64,000 nt of DNA from Aedes albopictus (lineage: Eukaryota; Arthropoda; Insecta; Diptera; Culicidae). Positions within the stretch are counted from its first letter, which is position 1; every line of letters begins with the position of its first letter. Of the stretch, positions 32,627-43,829 are shown one piece after another. The notes below the pieces were generated by a model. The model was given only the letters and a program-made list of their open reading frames with translations. It had not been told where the DNA came from and did no database searches. The position numbers were made by a program, and so were the translations under genes. The DNA is taken from NCBI RefSeq assembly GCF_035046485.1, contig NC_085136.1:163615963-163679962 (forward strand). Reading direction: 5' to 3'.

Positions 32627-32883
32627 CAGTGGCGTAGCCAGAAATTGTCTCTGGGAGGGGTTTTCAACGGTCAATGATACTTTTTTTTATTTGAATTTTA
32701 CATTTTGTAAACAATAATGTGTAATTGCATTCGTAGTCTGAAAATAGCGGAGCAGCCGAAAAAATTTTTCGTCGCAGAGCGCTTTATACTGAAAATTTGT
32801 TCCACAAATTTTGGCTCTGGGGGGGGGGGGTGTTGTTGTTTGACCCTAAACCCCCCCCCCCCCCCCCCGTGGCTACGCCAGTG
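32627..32883. mobile_element. hAT-type MITE, 257 bp, 8-bp target duplication
   Basis: The element begins CAGTGGCGTAGCC and ends GGCTACGCCAGTG. ATTGTGTT is duplicated on both sides (32619-32626, 32884-32891). CA...TG ends with 8-bp duplications define hAT-superfamily elements. Inside are a run of about 10 G (32821) and a run of about 18 C (32851). These runs are prone to sequencing error. Confidence 0.85.
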
Positions 32884-33454
32884 ATTGTGTTGGGTATTTT
32901 CCGAAATTTAATAGTTTTTATTATTAAATCTTAAAAATTGTACAATTTGGCTAAACGAATGTCTAGGCAAATTTTCTATTTTTCTTTTATTTTACGGCCA
33001 TAAAATAAATAATATATTGTTTCATCCCATTGACTATTGCAAATTACCTAGAAGATCCTCCAAAAATTAAAAAAAAAACATAAAATGATTATAGTTGCGA
33101 AAAAAATAGAAAAAATATGCCTCGGCTAAACGAATGTCTACCACTGTATACATAGTGTCCCGAGCAGAGGAGAATATCAAAAAAAAAATACTACGAAATC
33201 ACATAACCTGTTTTTATATCTTGTTTTGTTATTATTTAATTATCAAGGCATAGCTTTTCCTTAACAATTTTTGTTGGACAATCTCATTTAGTTATAATCA
33301 AGCTATTGATATACATTCACTCAATTACATTTTACAATTTACAATTTTACAATCAACAATAGCACAACAGTAACAAGTATTGAAATCAAAGCGACAACTC
33401 GATAATAATGATCTGTCCTTTTGTTTTGTTCCACTTTTGTAATCAGTTAGGAAG

Positions 33455-34310
33455 GAAATTTTCGAAAGAATCCTCTGAAAATTCCTTAAATAATATTTGG
33501 GAAAACAGTTGGAAGTTCTGGAGAAACCCTCCGATACCCTGGAGAAGTCTTCAAAAGAACTCCTGACCAGAGCTGCGAGATATCAGTCATGTCAGTTGAC
33601 TACTGATTTTGCACCACCGTCACTATCACTGTAGGCCGATCAATATCAAAACGATAGTGACCGGCAACGGCTTGATGATACTGACTCGCTCTCCAGAGCT
33701 CTATCATAGCAACTGAACTGATATTTTAGCGATTGTAGCCAAAACTCAAAATGTTTAATGACCAACATACAAAACTTGTTATTCTGTACCACATATTCAA
33801 ATTTCATCACTTTAGGTGTTTATTCTGATTTTTAAACGAATTTTAAAGATGGCCTATCAGTGATATCTACCCGCCATTTCAATCAATCCAGTTGTGATGG
33901 AAAAAGAAAAGTGACGGTGACCTGGTGACTCAACAGAGCACACGCTGACTTGGATTGCAGTCAGCCTATCAAAATCGGCGGTTTGCCTACCATTGATAGT
34001 GACAGAGAGCAACTCTGCTCCTGACGCAATCTTCTTAGAAATTCCAAAGTAATACTTCTGAGCAATTATTATAATTCTTGGCAAAATCTTTTGAAAAACT
34101 CCAGAATTCTTCGGAAAAAACTCCTGGTGAAATTCTCAAAGAAATTTTCAGAGAAATCTCAAGATGAAATTCGGAACAAATAATAACGGGGAGTTCTGAA
34201 GAAATCCTTGAAGGGATTCTGTTCATAATTCTGAAGGAATTTCTTGAAGTCTTTGAAAATCTGTGTATGATTTAGTGGGAGAACTCTTGGAGAAATTTCT
34301 GGAAATAGTA
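33455..34310. repeat. 24-bp-period repeat array interrupted by a hAT-type MITE
   Basis: Units of the GGAATTTCTTGAAG/ACTCCTGGTGAAATTCTCAA theme flank the MITE at 33568-34017. The arrays on both sides (33455-33567, 34018-34310) appear to be one array split by the insertion. Confidence 0.6.
33568..34017. mobile_element. hAT-type MITE, 450 bp, 8-bp target duplication
   Basis: CTCCTGAC stands on both sides (33560-33567, 34018-34025). The ends are CAGAGCTGCGAG and the complement of CAGAGTTGCTCTC. The interior shows inverted similarity in CAGT/ACTG-rich blocks. No transposase is seen. Confidence 0.8.
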
Positions 34311-34421
34311 TTTTTCGATCATTTACAGTATTGTTACTCATGTTATTTGTGAGTTTGTGAGATAAAGTGTATAATTTTATATAATAAGTATCATAATTTA
34401 TTTAGTTACGATTTTGATATA

Positions 34422-34634
34422 CCGTCAAGGCGCCATTCACCGTGGGGGCTCCATTCACCGTGTGCCTTCGAATATTTTTTTCATTATTTCATTTTTCAAT
34501 TTCACCAATACAATGTTGTATTGGTGAAATTGAAGGGAAATTGTCATATCATTCAATCATAATATGGAAATAATGAAAAAATATTCGAAGGCACACGGTG
34601 AATGGAGCCCCCACGGTAAATGGCGCCTTGACGG
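34422..34634. mobile_element. 213-bp palindromic MITE, TA-flanked
   Basis: CCGTCAAGGCGCCATTCACC and the next 50 bp are repeated inverted at the right end, with about one mismatch. TA lies outside both ends. The centre contains TTTCACCAATACAATGTTGTATTGGTGAAA as a second perfect hairpin. Nearly the whole element can fold. Confidence 0.85.
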
Positions 34635-34639
34635 TAATA

Positions 34640-36440
34640 ACAAATTTTTCTTTCCGATTATTATCAATAACAAATTAATATTAATATTTGTTATTGAAAT
34701 ATTTTCCAAATGCACTGTTATTAAGTTGTTATTAACAAAACAAGTTATTAAAATGATTTTCCAAAAACATTTTTTTTGTTATGATGTTTGTTATTTTGCC
34801 GCTTATGACAGACAAGTTTATAACACAATCTGTTATGTTAATAACTTAAAAATAATCGATTCTATCATTCAGTTATTTTACCCAAATAACATAGGTCCTC
34901 ATGCTGTTGTTATTCCCTTCTGCTCGGGTTAATTACAGTAATTTCGGAGCTCACATTGTATCTAGTATTCATGCCAAGCATGAATTTTTGAGAATGTAAC
35001 CGATTGCAATACGAAAATTAGCAAAGCATCTGTTTGCAATGAAAATTGTTTGTTTGAACATTTCGTGAGGTGGGTCAAGTCGATAAACATTGCCCCGCTG
35101 ATCAATGATAAACGGTACCTATGTAAGTGTATAGGGCTCTGCATGAAATTCTCTCCCTTTCTTTTACTCTTATTGAGATTGTGTAAACATTAAGGCCACG
35201 AAATGTCTAAATTCCTTGCAAAATAAAACAGTGCAATGCCTTATAGTCTGTTTTGTGAAACGAGAACAGAGTTAATATTGATATTAAACTCACGGGCTTC
35301 GAGCGACCTCCTGTCAAATTTTTATTCTTGAAATGAGCGACCAGCTGATCCGAAACGTTTCGTAAAATGGCTCATAAACTTCAATGAGTTCTATTTTCTA
35401 AATTCCTGCATTTTACAGCAGGGACTGACTGGGACTCTCGGCACTGTAGCAGCTACGAATGTGTGAGATATGCTCAATGTTAATGGCTAATGCTTAGTTA
35501 ATCTGGAAGCGTAAATCAATATTGCGCAAATTAAAACACAATCTGTTTTTGGTTTGTTAGATGAAAGTATTGGGCTACAGTTCTTGTCACCTCTAATTAC
35601 GACATAAACACCATTCTCCAAAATTCGTAACGAGCTTTTTTACATACTTTCAAGGTATCCATTCTCTGCCGTGTTCAGATTGACACGTTCACCGTTCTCC
35701 CCATAACATCAACGTGATTTTGTCCTCTGTTTTTTTCTACAATACAAACTTGTTCCGATCGTTTTTGGCTCCCAGAAAACGTGTTTCAATTTAGCTACAT
35801 AACAACAACAATCGGCTCAACACAACGCGAGACCAAAAGATCAGCATCGGCACGGTGTTGTGTCTGTACAACTGTAAAAGCAAAATACCAAGGTTCAGCA
35901 CTTGTGTACAAACTTTACGCTATGCTGGCGAGCTGCCCGTTGTAACCTCCGATTATTAGCGATTTCTCTTTCGTTATTCACTTTTTTGATATTTTTATGA
36001 TGTTACTTCTCCCGATACCACCACCACGCACCAGCAAACACCAACCACGTGATGACGAAGGTGGCAATGGTTGATGGCCAACTTTTATTGTGTATAGGCC
36101 CCTTTCCATTCGGCCTGGATTGCAGTCTCCGAACCATAAAAAAGCATAATAGGTTGACCGCAAAACTGTGCCTCCCGTTGCACTTTTCAGACACTTGACG
36201 GCTCTGGAAATTATACGGATACTTTACAGCCCAACCTAATGACTATTGGTTTATTTTGAACACTTGATCGTTTGGTTGATGAAAAGCGAATACATGCCAG
36301 TAATGAGCCCATCATCGCCCTTTAAACTGTGGTTAAGTGAATGTTGTTTTTTTTCTGTTTTGCTTTCGCAATATGAATTATTTACTGTTCAATGATGTGT
36401 GCTGTATCTTGAACGAATGAATATAATAATACTGTGATTG
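34640..36440. other. Intron DNA without a recognised feature
   Basis: AT-rich sequence to about 35400 and more balanced sequence at 35640-36200. Frames on the minus strand at 35978-36194 carry no domain. I see no TIR pair, SINE promoter or exon. Confidence 0.4.
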
Positions 36441-36444
36441 TGAA

Positions 36445-36545
36445 GAGTCTTTTTTATCTGTATTAACTAGATTTTTAGCCCTGACTAGATCATATCGGGA
36501 CCCACGCTTTACTTCCCTTCTGTTTCCGATCGTCGGAACAAACAC
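36445..36545 (-). mobile_element. SINE tail fragment, family of 25290-25425
   Basis: CTTTTTTATCTGTATTAACT, GATCATATCGGGACCCACGC and TTACTTCCCTTCTG line up with 7870-7960 and with part of 25295-25330. The promoter half is missing. Confidence 0.55.
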
Positions 36546-37308
36546 CCTTCTAGTTGCAGACTTAGCAGCTTCAAAGCTGAAATTTATTGAGTTCATTTAG
36601 TCGGTGGTCAGTAAACAGACATTAAGTTAATTCTTACATTTTCGGTATTTTTCTGTCTCTTCCAGGTGTGACTATAACCGGGAAAAACGTGGGTCGGATA
36701 ATCTATAGAAATTTACATAATTTAATTGTAGGTTACATACTGTTTCGCACTGTCTGAATAAAGTTAATTTCTGCCAATAACCTACCTCAACTGACTGTAA
36801 TAATTATGCACTGTGCGGTGCTGACTGTGTGCGGAAACTGATGTAATTTCTAACTGACTATAACGGAATAAATTTAGTAGGGTATCGGGATGCTTCGTTG
36901 GCATAGTCCCCTCGTTCGGCCTATCTCAATGTAAACCAAAAACTCAAACAAACACGCATAACTGGATATCGGAAAAGCTATGCGCCAAACAACTGTAACA
37001 TTTCGTTTTAATTTTAGCACTTTGGAACATTAAAATTGAATAAAAATGTCACTTTGTTTAGCTTTTGTAGACGCCATGATTCTTCGGCTTAGTGGGTAGT
37101 CTATACACATGATCATAAATGGCATGATACTGGAACATTTCGAATTGACTTTTCAATAACTGATCATTTGATGCGACGGTCAAAGACGTTATTTTGAACT
37201 TGAGTATTTGTTTTCAACGAATAATAACTATTTTACAAATTGAATGTGGGCCGAATATTGAGGACATTTTTTTCACTATGTACCCAAATTTTGGCCCATC
37301 AGTAAAGT

Positions 37309-38746
37309 CCCTCCCCCTGGATATTCGATCTTGACGCGATGGGAGGGCTTAACCCATTAGCACTTTAGCGCCAGTTCATTCACCACCGCTTGGACTTTGA
37401 GCTAGATATATCTAGTTTACGAGTTGAGCGCAAGTGAAGGAATCGCCGTAAGTGCTAATGGGAACCAAAGGAGTATCCGTCGTGCATTTATCACAAGTCA
37501 AAAACAAATTATAATTCAGCGTGCATAGACCTAATCTTTGCATTCTTTGAATTTTCTAAAATTTAACAATAATTGTTAAATTTAACGTAACGCAAGAGTG
37601 GGTAGAGGAGGTCTCTGCGTTACACTCATCATTCGTTACTTGAATTCGTTAGTACACAAAACAGGGGACGCTAGGATAAGTTGACTTACAGCCTTACAGA
37701 TTAGATTCATTACAATTAGAAAATTATGGACTGATTAGGTAAAGATAAAACTGTTGATTATAGGAGTTTCTATTTGTATTTCTTATTTTTTGGGTTTTGT
37801 GAATTTATAAAAGTTGACAAATAATCATTATCATTTTTATTTTTGACAAAAATCAGTTGACTGAACTTTTTTGTTTTTATATCTTAGACGGTATTATTTC
37901 ACTGATCAAAAGAGCAGGAATTTAGTTAGGACTTAGAACGGTTGACAATGTAAAGGGCTACGATGGATATAATATTACTTTGGACTGAGATGATCACAGA
38001 TATGCAGAAGGCGACTAGCGAAATTAGAAACACAATTTGATACATTATTGACTATATTTTGACAAATAGGGTTTGACAAATTTCTTTACAATATCGAATG
38101 GAAGCTCAAAAAGTGTTATCTAACACTAATATGAGAGTTATTTGGGGATGATGCTGGTGCTGTCAATGACTAACATCGGTTATTGACACTATTGGTAATC
38201 AGCTTGAAATAATTTTCAGAATGTATTAGAAAATAACTGAGGATATTATCTGATTATTGTTTGGAGAAGCTGTCAGAAAAACTAGTTGCCCATATCGGCT
38301 AAAAACGCTAGTTCTGGTAGCTGTCTTCGAATAATTTTCAGAAATATCAAATCTTTAAAAATTAGCTACGACACATTTTTTTTTTCTTTTTGCTCTTTGT
38401 ATATTTTTTAAGAAAAGTACTCTGAAGGAGTTAACATAGACATAGACATCCTTTTTTATCTCTGAATGCTGTCCAGTGACCTCGGAGATTTTCGATTATT
38501 GAAATATTGTTCAATTATCAAATCATCTTTGGAGCTTCCATTCGATCAAAACACTAGTGCGATGGGAAAAGTTAAAAACAACAGTACTTTTAAAAACTAC
38601 TACGACCCAATGCTAATTACTACACACTTTGCTCAAGTTGACGACATCGTCTAGTCCATCGTGAGTATTGGTCCTAGTAGGGGGAAAGTTGGGAAAGGGT
38701 CCAGGCTTTGCTATCAGCTGTCCTGCAGCTCCACCTGGTCACTCTT

Positions 38747-38791
<45 letters not shown>
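37309..38791 (+). mobile_element. Unclassified poly(A)-tailed retroposon with long target duplication
   Basis: ATTTTGGCCCATCAGTAAAG (plus a few flanking bases) is present at 37288-37308 and again at 38791-38811. Immediately before the second copy is an uninterrupted run of about 44 A. The segment between is therefore a retrotransposed insertion of about 1.44 kb plus tail. It has no long ORF, no tRNA-like boxes at its start and no AATAAA near the tail. It contains a small palindromic MITE (37353-37462). Candidates are a 5'-truncated LINE 3' UTR, a retrocopied non-coding RNA or 3' UTR, or a large SINE; none can be chosen. Confidence 0.8.
37353..37462. mobile_element. 110-bp palindromic MITE inside the retroposon
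   Basis: CCCATTAGCACTT at the left and AAGTGCTAATGGG at the right are perfect inverted ends. The interior GAGCTAGATATATCTAGTTTAC forms a second hairpin. It was carried within the retroposon or inserted afterwards. Confidence 0.65.
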
Positions 38792-38795
<4 letters not shown>

Positions 38796-39780
38796 GGCCC
38801 ATCAGTAAAGTGACATCAAAAACAGCGAAAAAAAGACGTCAACAGCATTTCTTGCGTAAGAACCTGAAAGAACGAACAGGAAGAAAGATTTTGTGTGCGG
38901 TGACTGTAAAAATATAACACAATAATGGGGTTGCGTTGTTTTCGTTACTAAATTAAGAAAGAACTTAAAGTTAAGTTAAAGTGATTTATTTATAGTTTTT
39001 TTGAAAATTTGGCTCCGAAAATGTAATTTAAAAGTAAGATTGGTGAACAAACAGAGATAATACTTCAGCAGAAATATTGAAAAAATGAGATAAATAGTGG
39101 TTCTAGTGCATAGATAGCAATAGGCTAACGTTGTATCCACTAATAGGCCAATTTTTGTACCATAGACCAATGTTGCATACCATCGCATTGAATCTTTTCA
39201 ACTTAATAAAGTAAATTCTTGAATACTTACGTAAGTTTACTTCCAATCGGTGAAACATGCATTGCCTAGAGTGTGTAATACGGTCGACATATTATTTCTA
39301 ATGCTATTAATTCATGAGTTATGGTGAAAATTGTCAAGGCGGCTTGCAAATTAGGCCAAGGAATGGTACATATACCCTATAACAATTCAACAAATAATTA
39401 ACCAAAAAACTCACTTCAAACTATCGAAATATACCAATAAATTCACTATCACTGCGAACAAAATGCTGCTTATATGTGCACTAGCAAAGTCTGAATGGGT
39501 CTGTTTTCTCTGTTCTGTCAGTTGCTGTCCGGTCTGTCAGTCCGCTCGGCGACAGCCGCTCAGTTGCGAGGGATCGGACGGTGGTTTCACCATCGTTTCG
39601 CGGTCAACAGTGTTGCCGGTAACACCTTCCTTATTCTCGTAGTTCATGAAGTGGATCCCGATCAGACAGGCATAACCGAAACATAGCATAATTATATCAA
39701 AGGTTGTTAGTTATTTCTAGGTCTGGTATATTTTATTTAGATATATTTGATAGAATCGGTCTAAAAACAAGTTCGTATTA

Positions 39781-40000
39781 TAGGGTATGTGTGCCATCAG
39801 TAATCTCATGCTCCCATTTTCATCCTATTCGAAAACAAGCGATTACGGCACCGATTGACTCCGTTCTTTTTATTTTCATGGGTGTTCACTTCTAACAAAA
39901 AATACAAAAATAAGAAACAAAAGAAACAGCGCTTCAATCCTTTGTTTTTCGTGGGATGAAAATGGGAGCCATATGCTTAATAAGGAAACCAATACCCTAT
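39781..40000. mobile_element. 220-bp MITE; inverted second copy at 60695-60913
   Basis: The unit starts TAGGGTATGTGTGCCATCAG and ends GGAAACCAATACCCTA, with TAGGGTAT inverted ends. The copy at 60695-60913 lies in the opposite direction and matches over its full length, including CTCCCATTTTCATCCTA and AAGCGATTACGGCACC. It is non-coding. Confidence 0.8.
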
Positions 40001-40008
40001 CATAATTA

Positions 40009-41824
40009 CAGGGTGCGGCAGGAAAAAATGCGAAAAGTTCAAGGCACTATTACACGCTAAATATGGGATATATATGACTATTTTTTCTTGACAGTGTATC
40101 AGCCAATGTCTATATTCTAGCACTGCAAAATAAAAATAAACATATTTGATGTTTAACATGTGATAATGTAAGCCTAATAAGCGGGTATCAATATACTGCG
40201 CGCCCAATGGTCATTAAACAAAATGACTATAACAGTGAAAAAATTAGCTTAAATTCGATGAACAACCAGACCACACTGATCCAGAGCCATGTAGTTTCAC
40301 ATACTAGATGAAATAAGTACATACACTCCCGTTCAAAAGTTTGGGGTCACCCCCTCAAAAACATGTCATTTTTTTAGGCCCATATCTCCGCCAATTTGCG
40401 TCCGATTTCAAAACCCTAGGTTTCATTCAAAAGATAATAAGTCAAAGAAACTTTGAACATGATTTAAAAGAAACTTTTTCTAAAAATTTTGTATGTAAAC
40501 TTAACCCAAAGTTGCCAAATTTTCTAAAAAATGAATATAAACTTACGGCAGTGTCGCTGGAAGTTGGGTCGACCAAATTTTAAGATGAGAGCGGTAATAT
40601 GACCCATTTTTTATTAGCTTTCAACTGCTTTTTACAGAACTTAGCTAAAAAATCTAGAAAAAAAGTTATTAAGTAAATTAATCCTTGATGGCATCGACCA
40701 AAAGTTTGGGGTCACCCCTCAATATGATGTATCGGCCAAAAGTTTGGGGTCACTTTCGTAAAACATGGAAAAGTGATTTAGTGATATCTTCGTCATCTAT
40801 AGCTCAATTTTAATTATTTTTGGCTTATTTCAAAGATAATTAACTAAATTTACGTTTGATGTCTTCAACTTAAAGTATTTAACGATTTTTGTATATAAAA
40901 ATGTTATGTAAAGTTAGCACATTTTACCACACTTCAAAAAATGAGGCAACTTTACGTTAAGTTTTAGTACGTAAATTTCAACAAATATTTGTGGTTCAAT
41001 ATCTATGCAGTAAGTATCATTCATTTTGTTTCAAATAAGCCAAGAAGAATTAAAATTGAATGAAAGATGACAAAGATATCAACAAATCCCTTTTCCATGT
41101 TTTACGATAGTGACCCCAAACTTTTGGTCGATACAGCATTTTGAGGGGTGACCCCAAACTTTTGGTCGATGACATCAAGGATTAATTTACTTAATAACTT
41201 TTTTTCTAGATTTTTTAGCTAAGTTCTGTAAAAAGCAGTTGAAAGCTAATAGAAAATGGGTCATATTACCGCTCTCATCTTAAAATTTGGTCGACCCAAT
41301 TTCCAGCGATACTGCCGTAAGTTTATATTCATTTTTTAGAAAATTTGGCAACTTTGGGTTAAGTTTACATACAAAATTTTTTGAAAAAGTTTCTTTTAAA
41401 TCATGTTCAAAGTTTCTTTGACTTATTATCTTTTGAATGGAACCTAGGGTTTTGAAATCGGACGCAAATTGGCGGAGATATGGGCCTAAAAAAATGACAT
41501 GTTTTTAAGGGGGTGACCCCAAACTTTTGAACGGGAGTGTATATTTGATGATATTGTAGTGAAAATTAAAAATTTTGTTTTATCAGAAACGAAATTTAGC
41601 GACCTGTGTACTTTTCTGCGGTTTAAAAATTCTGATTGTCTGCAGCTTCAGGCGCCGCCATGTAAAGGTTAGTGACCAAAACGGGAAAATTTTTAATTTA
41701 CTTTTCAGAAAACTAGCCTAGTAGAGGTCATGGAACGTTGAAACATATATTGATTAACGACAAATGGACGAAAATGAGGTTTGAAGTTAAAAAACACTTT
41801 CGCATTTTTTCCTGCCGCATACTG
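40009..41824. mobile_element. TA-flanked TIR element split by a Tc1-type foldback
   Basis: The ends CAGGGTGCGGCAGGAAAAAA and the complement of CAGTATGCGGCAGGAAAAAA continue inverted into ATGCGAAA. TA flanks both (40007-40008, 41825-41826). Removing the foldback 40324-41539 leaves about 600 bp without a transposase, so this is a MITE interrupted by a second element. Confidence 0.8.
40324..41539. mobile_element. 1.2-kb Tc1-type foldback element
   Basis: TA (40322-40323, 41540-41541) flanks ends CACTCCCGTTCAAAAGTTTG and the complement of the same sequence. The element is an inverted repeat along nearly its full length, arms about 560-600 bp, with the TIR core CCAAAAGTTTGGGGTCAC repeated internally near 40700, 40738, 41110 and 41150. 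Such CACTCCCGTTCAAAAGTTTG ends are typical of Tc1-like elements. The open frame at 40341-40583 belongs to an arm and is not a gene. A truncated relative is at 62198-63094. Confidence 0.85.
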
Positions 41825-42394
41825 TATAACAAAATTAGTTACAATACATTAAAATGTGAGTTGATCTTCTTTATATAAACATTATAACAAACCCAGTTAT
41901 AATTCTGGAAATGTTTAACAAATTAATAGGGGTACTCACTAAACAGATGAAATTGCTGCGTAAGCCATGGTTTTCTGCTTATTTGAAATGTTTCATGATT
42001 TTACGAATGAAATAATCAAAGATTGCCTTAGTGATCGCGACGTTTAATCAGTTTAATCAGTTTACGCTGTTAAGTGAATCCCCCTAATAGTTTTATGTAG
42101 TGTTTAACGCGTAACTTTACCGCAGCATGGTGCTATTGTGCTTGAAAAATTTACAGAGAAAACTAATGACTCTCAAATGGTGGAAAGTGTGGTACGCAAT
42201 TCCACTATTACATGTTACCATTGTATATTTTTAGATGTTTCTTCTCATGATTTACATAACCTACAAAGTTCATGTGTTCAGCAAAGTTGTTCTTGAACTT
42301 CTCGAATTGTGTAACATTTGGTACGCAGTTCCATTGCTACGTGGTGCTAGTATGCGCTTAATATAGAGCTTTATGATATGTGAGATTTATTATG

Positions 42395-43330
42395 CATTTC
42401 CAAGGGCCCTAAAAGAGATTTCCCCTGGAGTTCCTCCAGAAATTGTGCTTGGAGATTTCCTCAGTGATTTCTTCAAAGTTTTCTCCAGGAAGGCCTCCGA
42501 TGGATCCTACAGGAAGTCATTCCTACGGAAATTCCTTATAGGATACTTTTAGGAATTGCTCTACTGTTTCTTTCAAAAAAAATTATCACGGATTCCTGCG
42601 GAAATTTCTGCAAAAAATCCTTCAAAAATCTCTCCACGTATTATTTTGGGTAATCTTGCAGGTAATTCAGTAGTTCCTACGCATTTTTTTTTGGATTCCT
42701 CCTTAATTTATTCAAACACTTTCTACAATGATTTCTTAAGGAATGGTCCAAGGATACATTCTAAAAATATTCTATGTATTACTGAAACAATCCTCTGAGG
42801 AATTCAAAATAAATTTTCCCCTTCAGAATTTCTTCAGAGATTCCATCAAGGGTTTCCGGAATTCCTACAAAAATTCTTTCTAGAAAATTGGCAACTATTA
42901 CATCAAGATTTATTTTCAGAAATCTCTCTCAATGCCAATTTCTTAGGAAATTCTTCCACTTGATTCCTTTAGGTACTCTCCTCAGAGAACTTAACTCCGC
43001 CAAGGACTGCTTCTGAAATTTTTTGATATATTTTCCAAGAATTCCTCCTAAGTTTACTTTAGAAACGCCTCCAGCGGCAACTTCGGCTTCGGCAACTTCT
43101 TCTAAAATTATTTTAGGAACTCCTTTAAGGAATTACTCCACGAATTTCTCCAGGAATTGCTCCGACGATTCCTTGAGTAACTCCTTCAAGAATTCCTTTA
43201 GAAATTCTTCCAGAACTGCTTCAAGCCTTGCTCTATGCATTCTTTTGGAATTCCTCAAAGAATTCCTTTTGTAATATCCTCGTGGATTCTTTGGAAAAAC
43301 AATTCCATAGGTTTCTCAAGGAATTCGAAT
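42395..43330. repeat. 24-bp-period repeat array, inverse orientation
   Basis: Units such as GGAATTCCTCCAAGAATTCC recur at about 24-bp spacing from 42410 to 43325 on the strand opposite to the 1-2090 arrays. Local order is best at 43110-43270. Open frames here arise from the repeat. Confidence 0.65.
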
Positions 43331-43589
43331 GCGAACTGGTCACTTACTGTTTATTGTTCGCGCCGATTAACCAACTCCCGGCAGGCTAACTTCAGAATCT
43401 TCCGCGCACACCGTTTTTTTTTTTCGAGCTGACTAACGACAGCCTGTTAGAATTGTGATATGAAATTGTTATTTTAACACCTTACAGGCTAATGTTATAA
43501 CTCAATCTGTTATAAAATTATCTTCGAAATAATAACAAATAATAACTCCACCGATTGTAATTTCGTTATTTTTTTCTGATCGGGATACG

Positions 43590-43805
43590 GGGTACCCAGT
43601 TAGCCTAGTGGTTAAGGCTATGAATCGCCAATCCGGAGACGGCGGGTTCGATTCACGTTCCAGTCGGGAGAATTTTCTCGACCCCCTGAGCATAGTGTAT
43701 CATTGTGCTTGCCTCACAAGATACACATTCATGCAATGGCAAGCAAAGAAAGCCCTTCAATTAATAACTGTGAAAGTGCTCAAAGAACACTTAGTTGAAG
43801 CTATC
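43590..43805 (+). mobile_element. tRNA-derived SINE, plus strand
   Basis: The A-box TAGCCTAGTGG (43601-43611) and B-box GGGTTCGATTC (43644-43654) have tRNA-like spacing. A body follows with ATTTTCTCGACCCCCTGAGC, CTTGCCTCACAAGATACAC and AGTGCTCAAAGAACACTTAG. Minus-strand copies are at 50250-50436 and 59670-59930, and a tail-only relative is at 52040-52205. The family is clear; its published name was not established. Confidence 0.8.
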
Positions 43806-43829
43806 TTTGACGATTGAGACTTTCAGCCT

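Noticed and set aside
32821..32870. G and C homopolymer tracts as a possible structured regulatory site
   Set aside because: They lie within a hAT-type MITE and such runs are prone to assembly error.
40341..40583. 80-codon frame, repeated almost exactly at 62877-63077 on the other strand
   Set aside because: The similarity is due to two copies of the Tc1-type foldback arm. The frame has no protein motif.
43594..43668. Possible tRNA gene on the plus strand
   Set aside because: The cloverleaf is incomplete and two inverted full-length relatives share the same downstream body, so it is a SINE.
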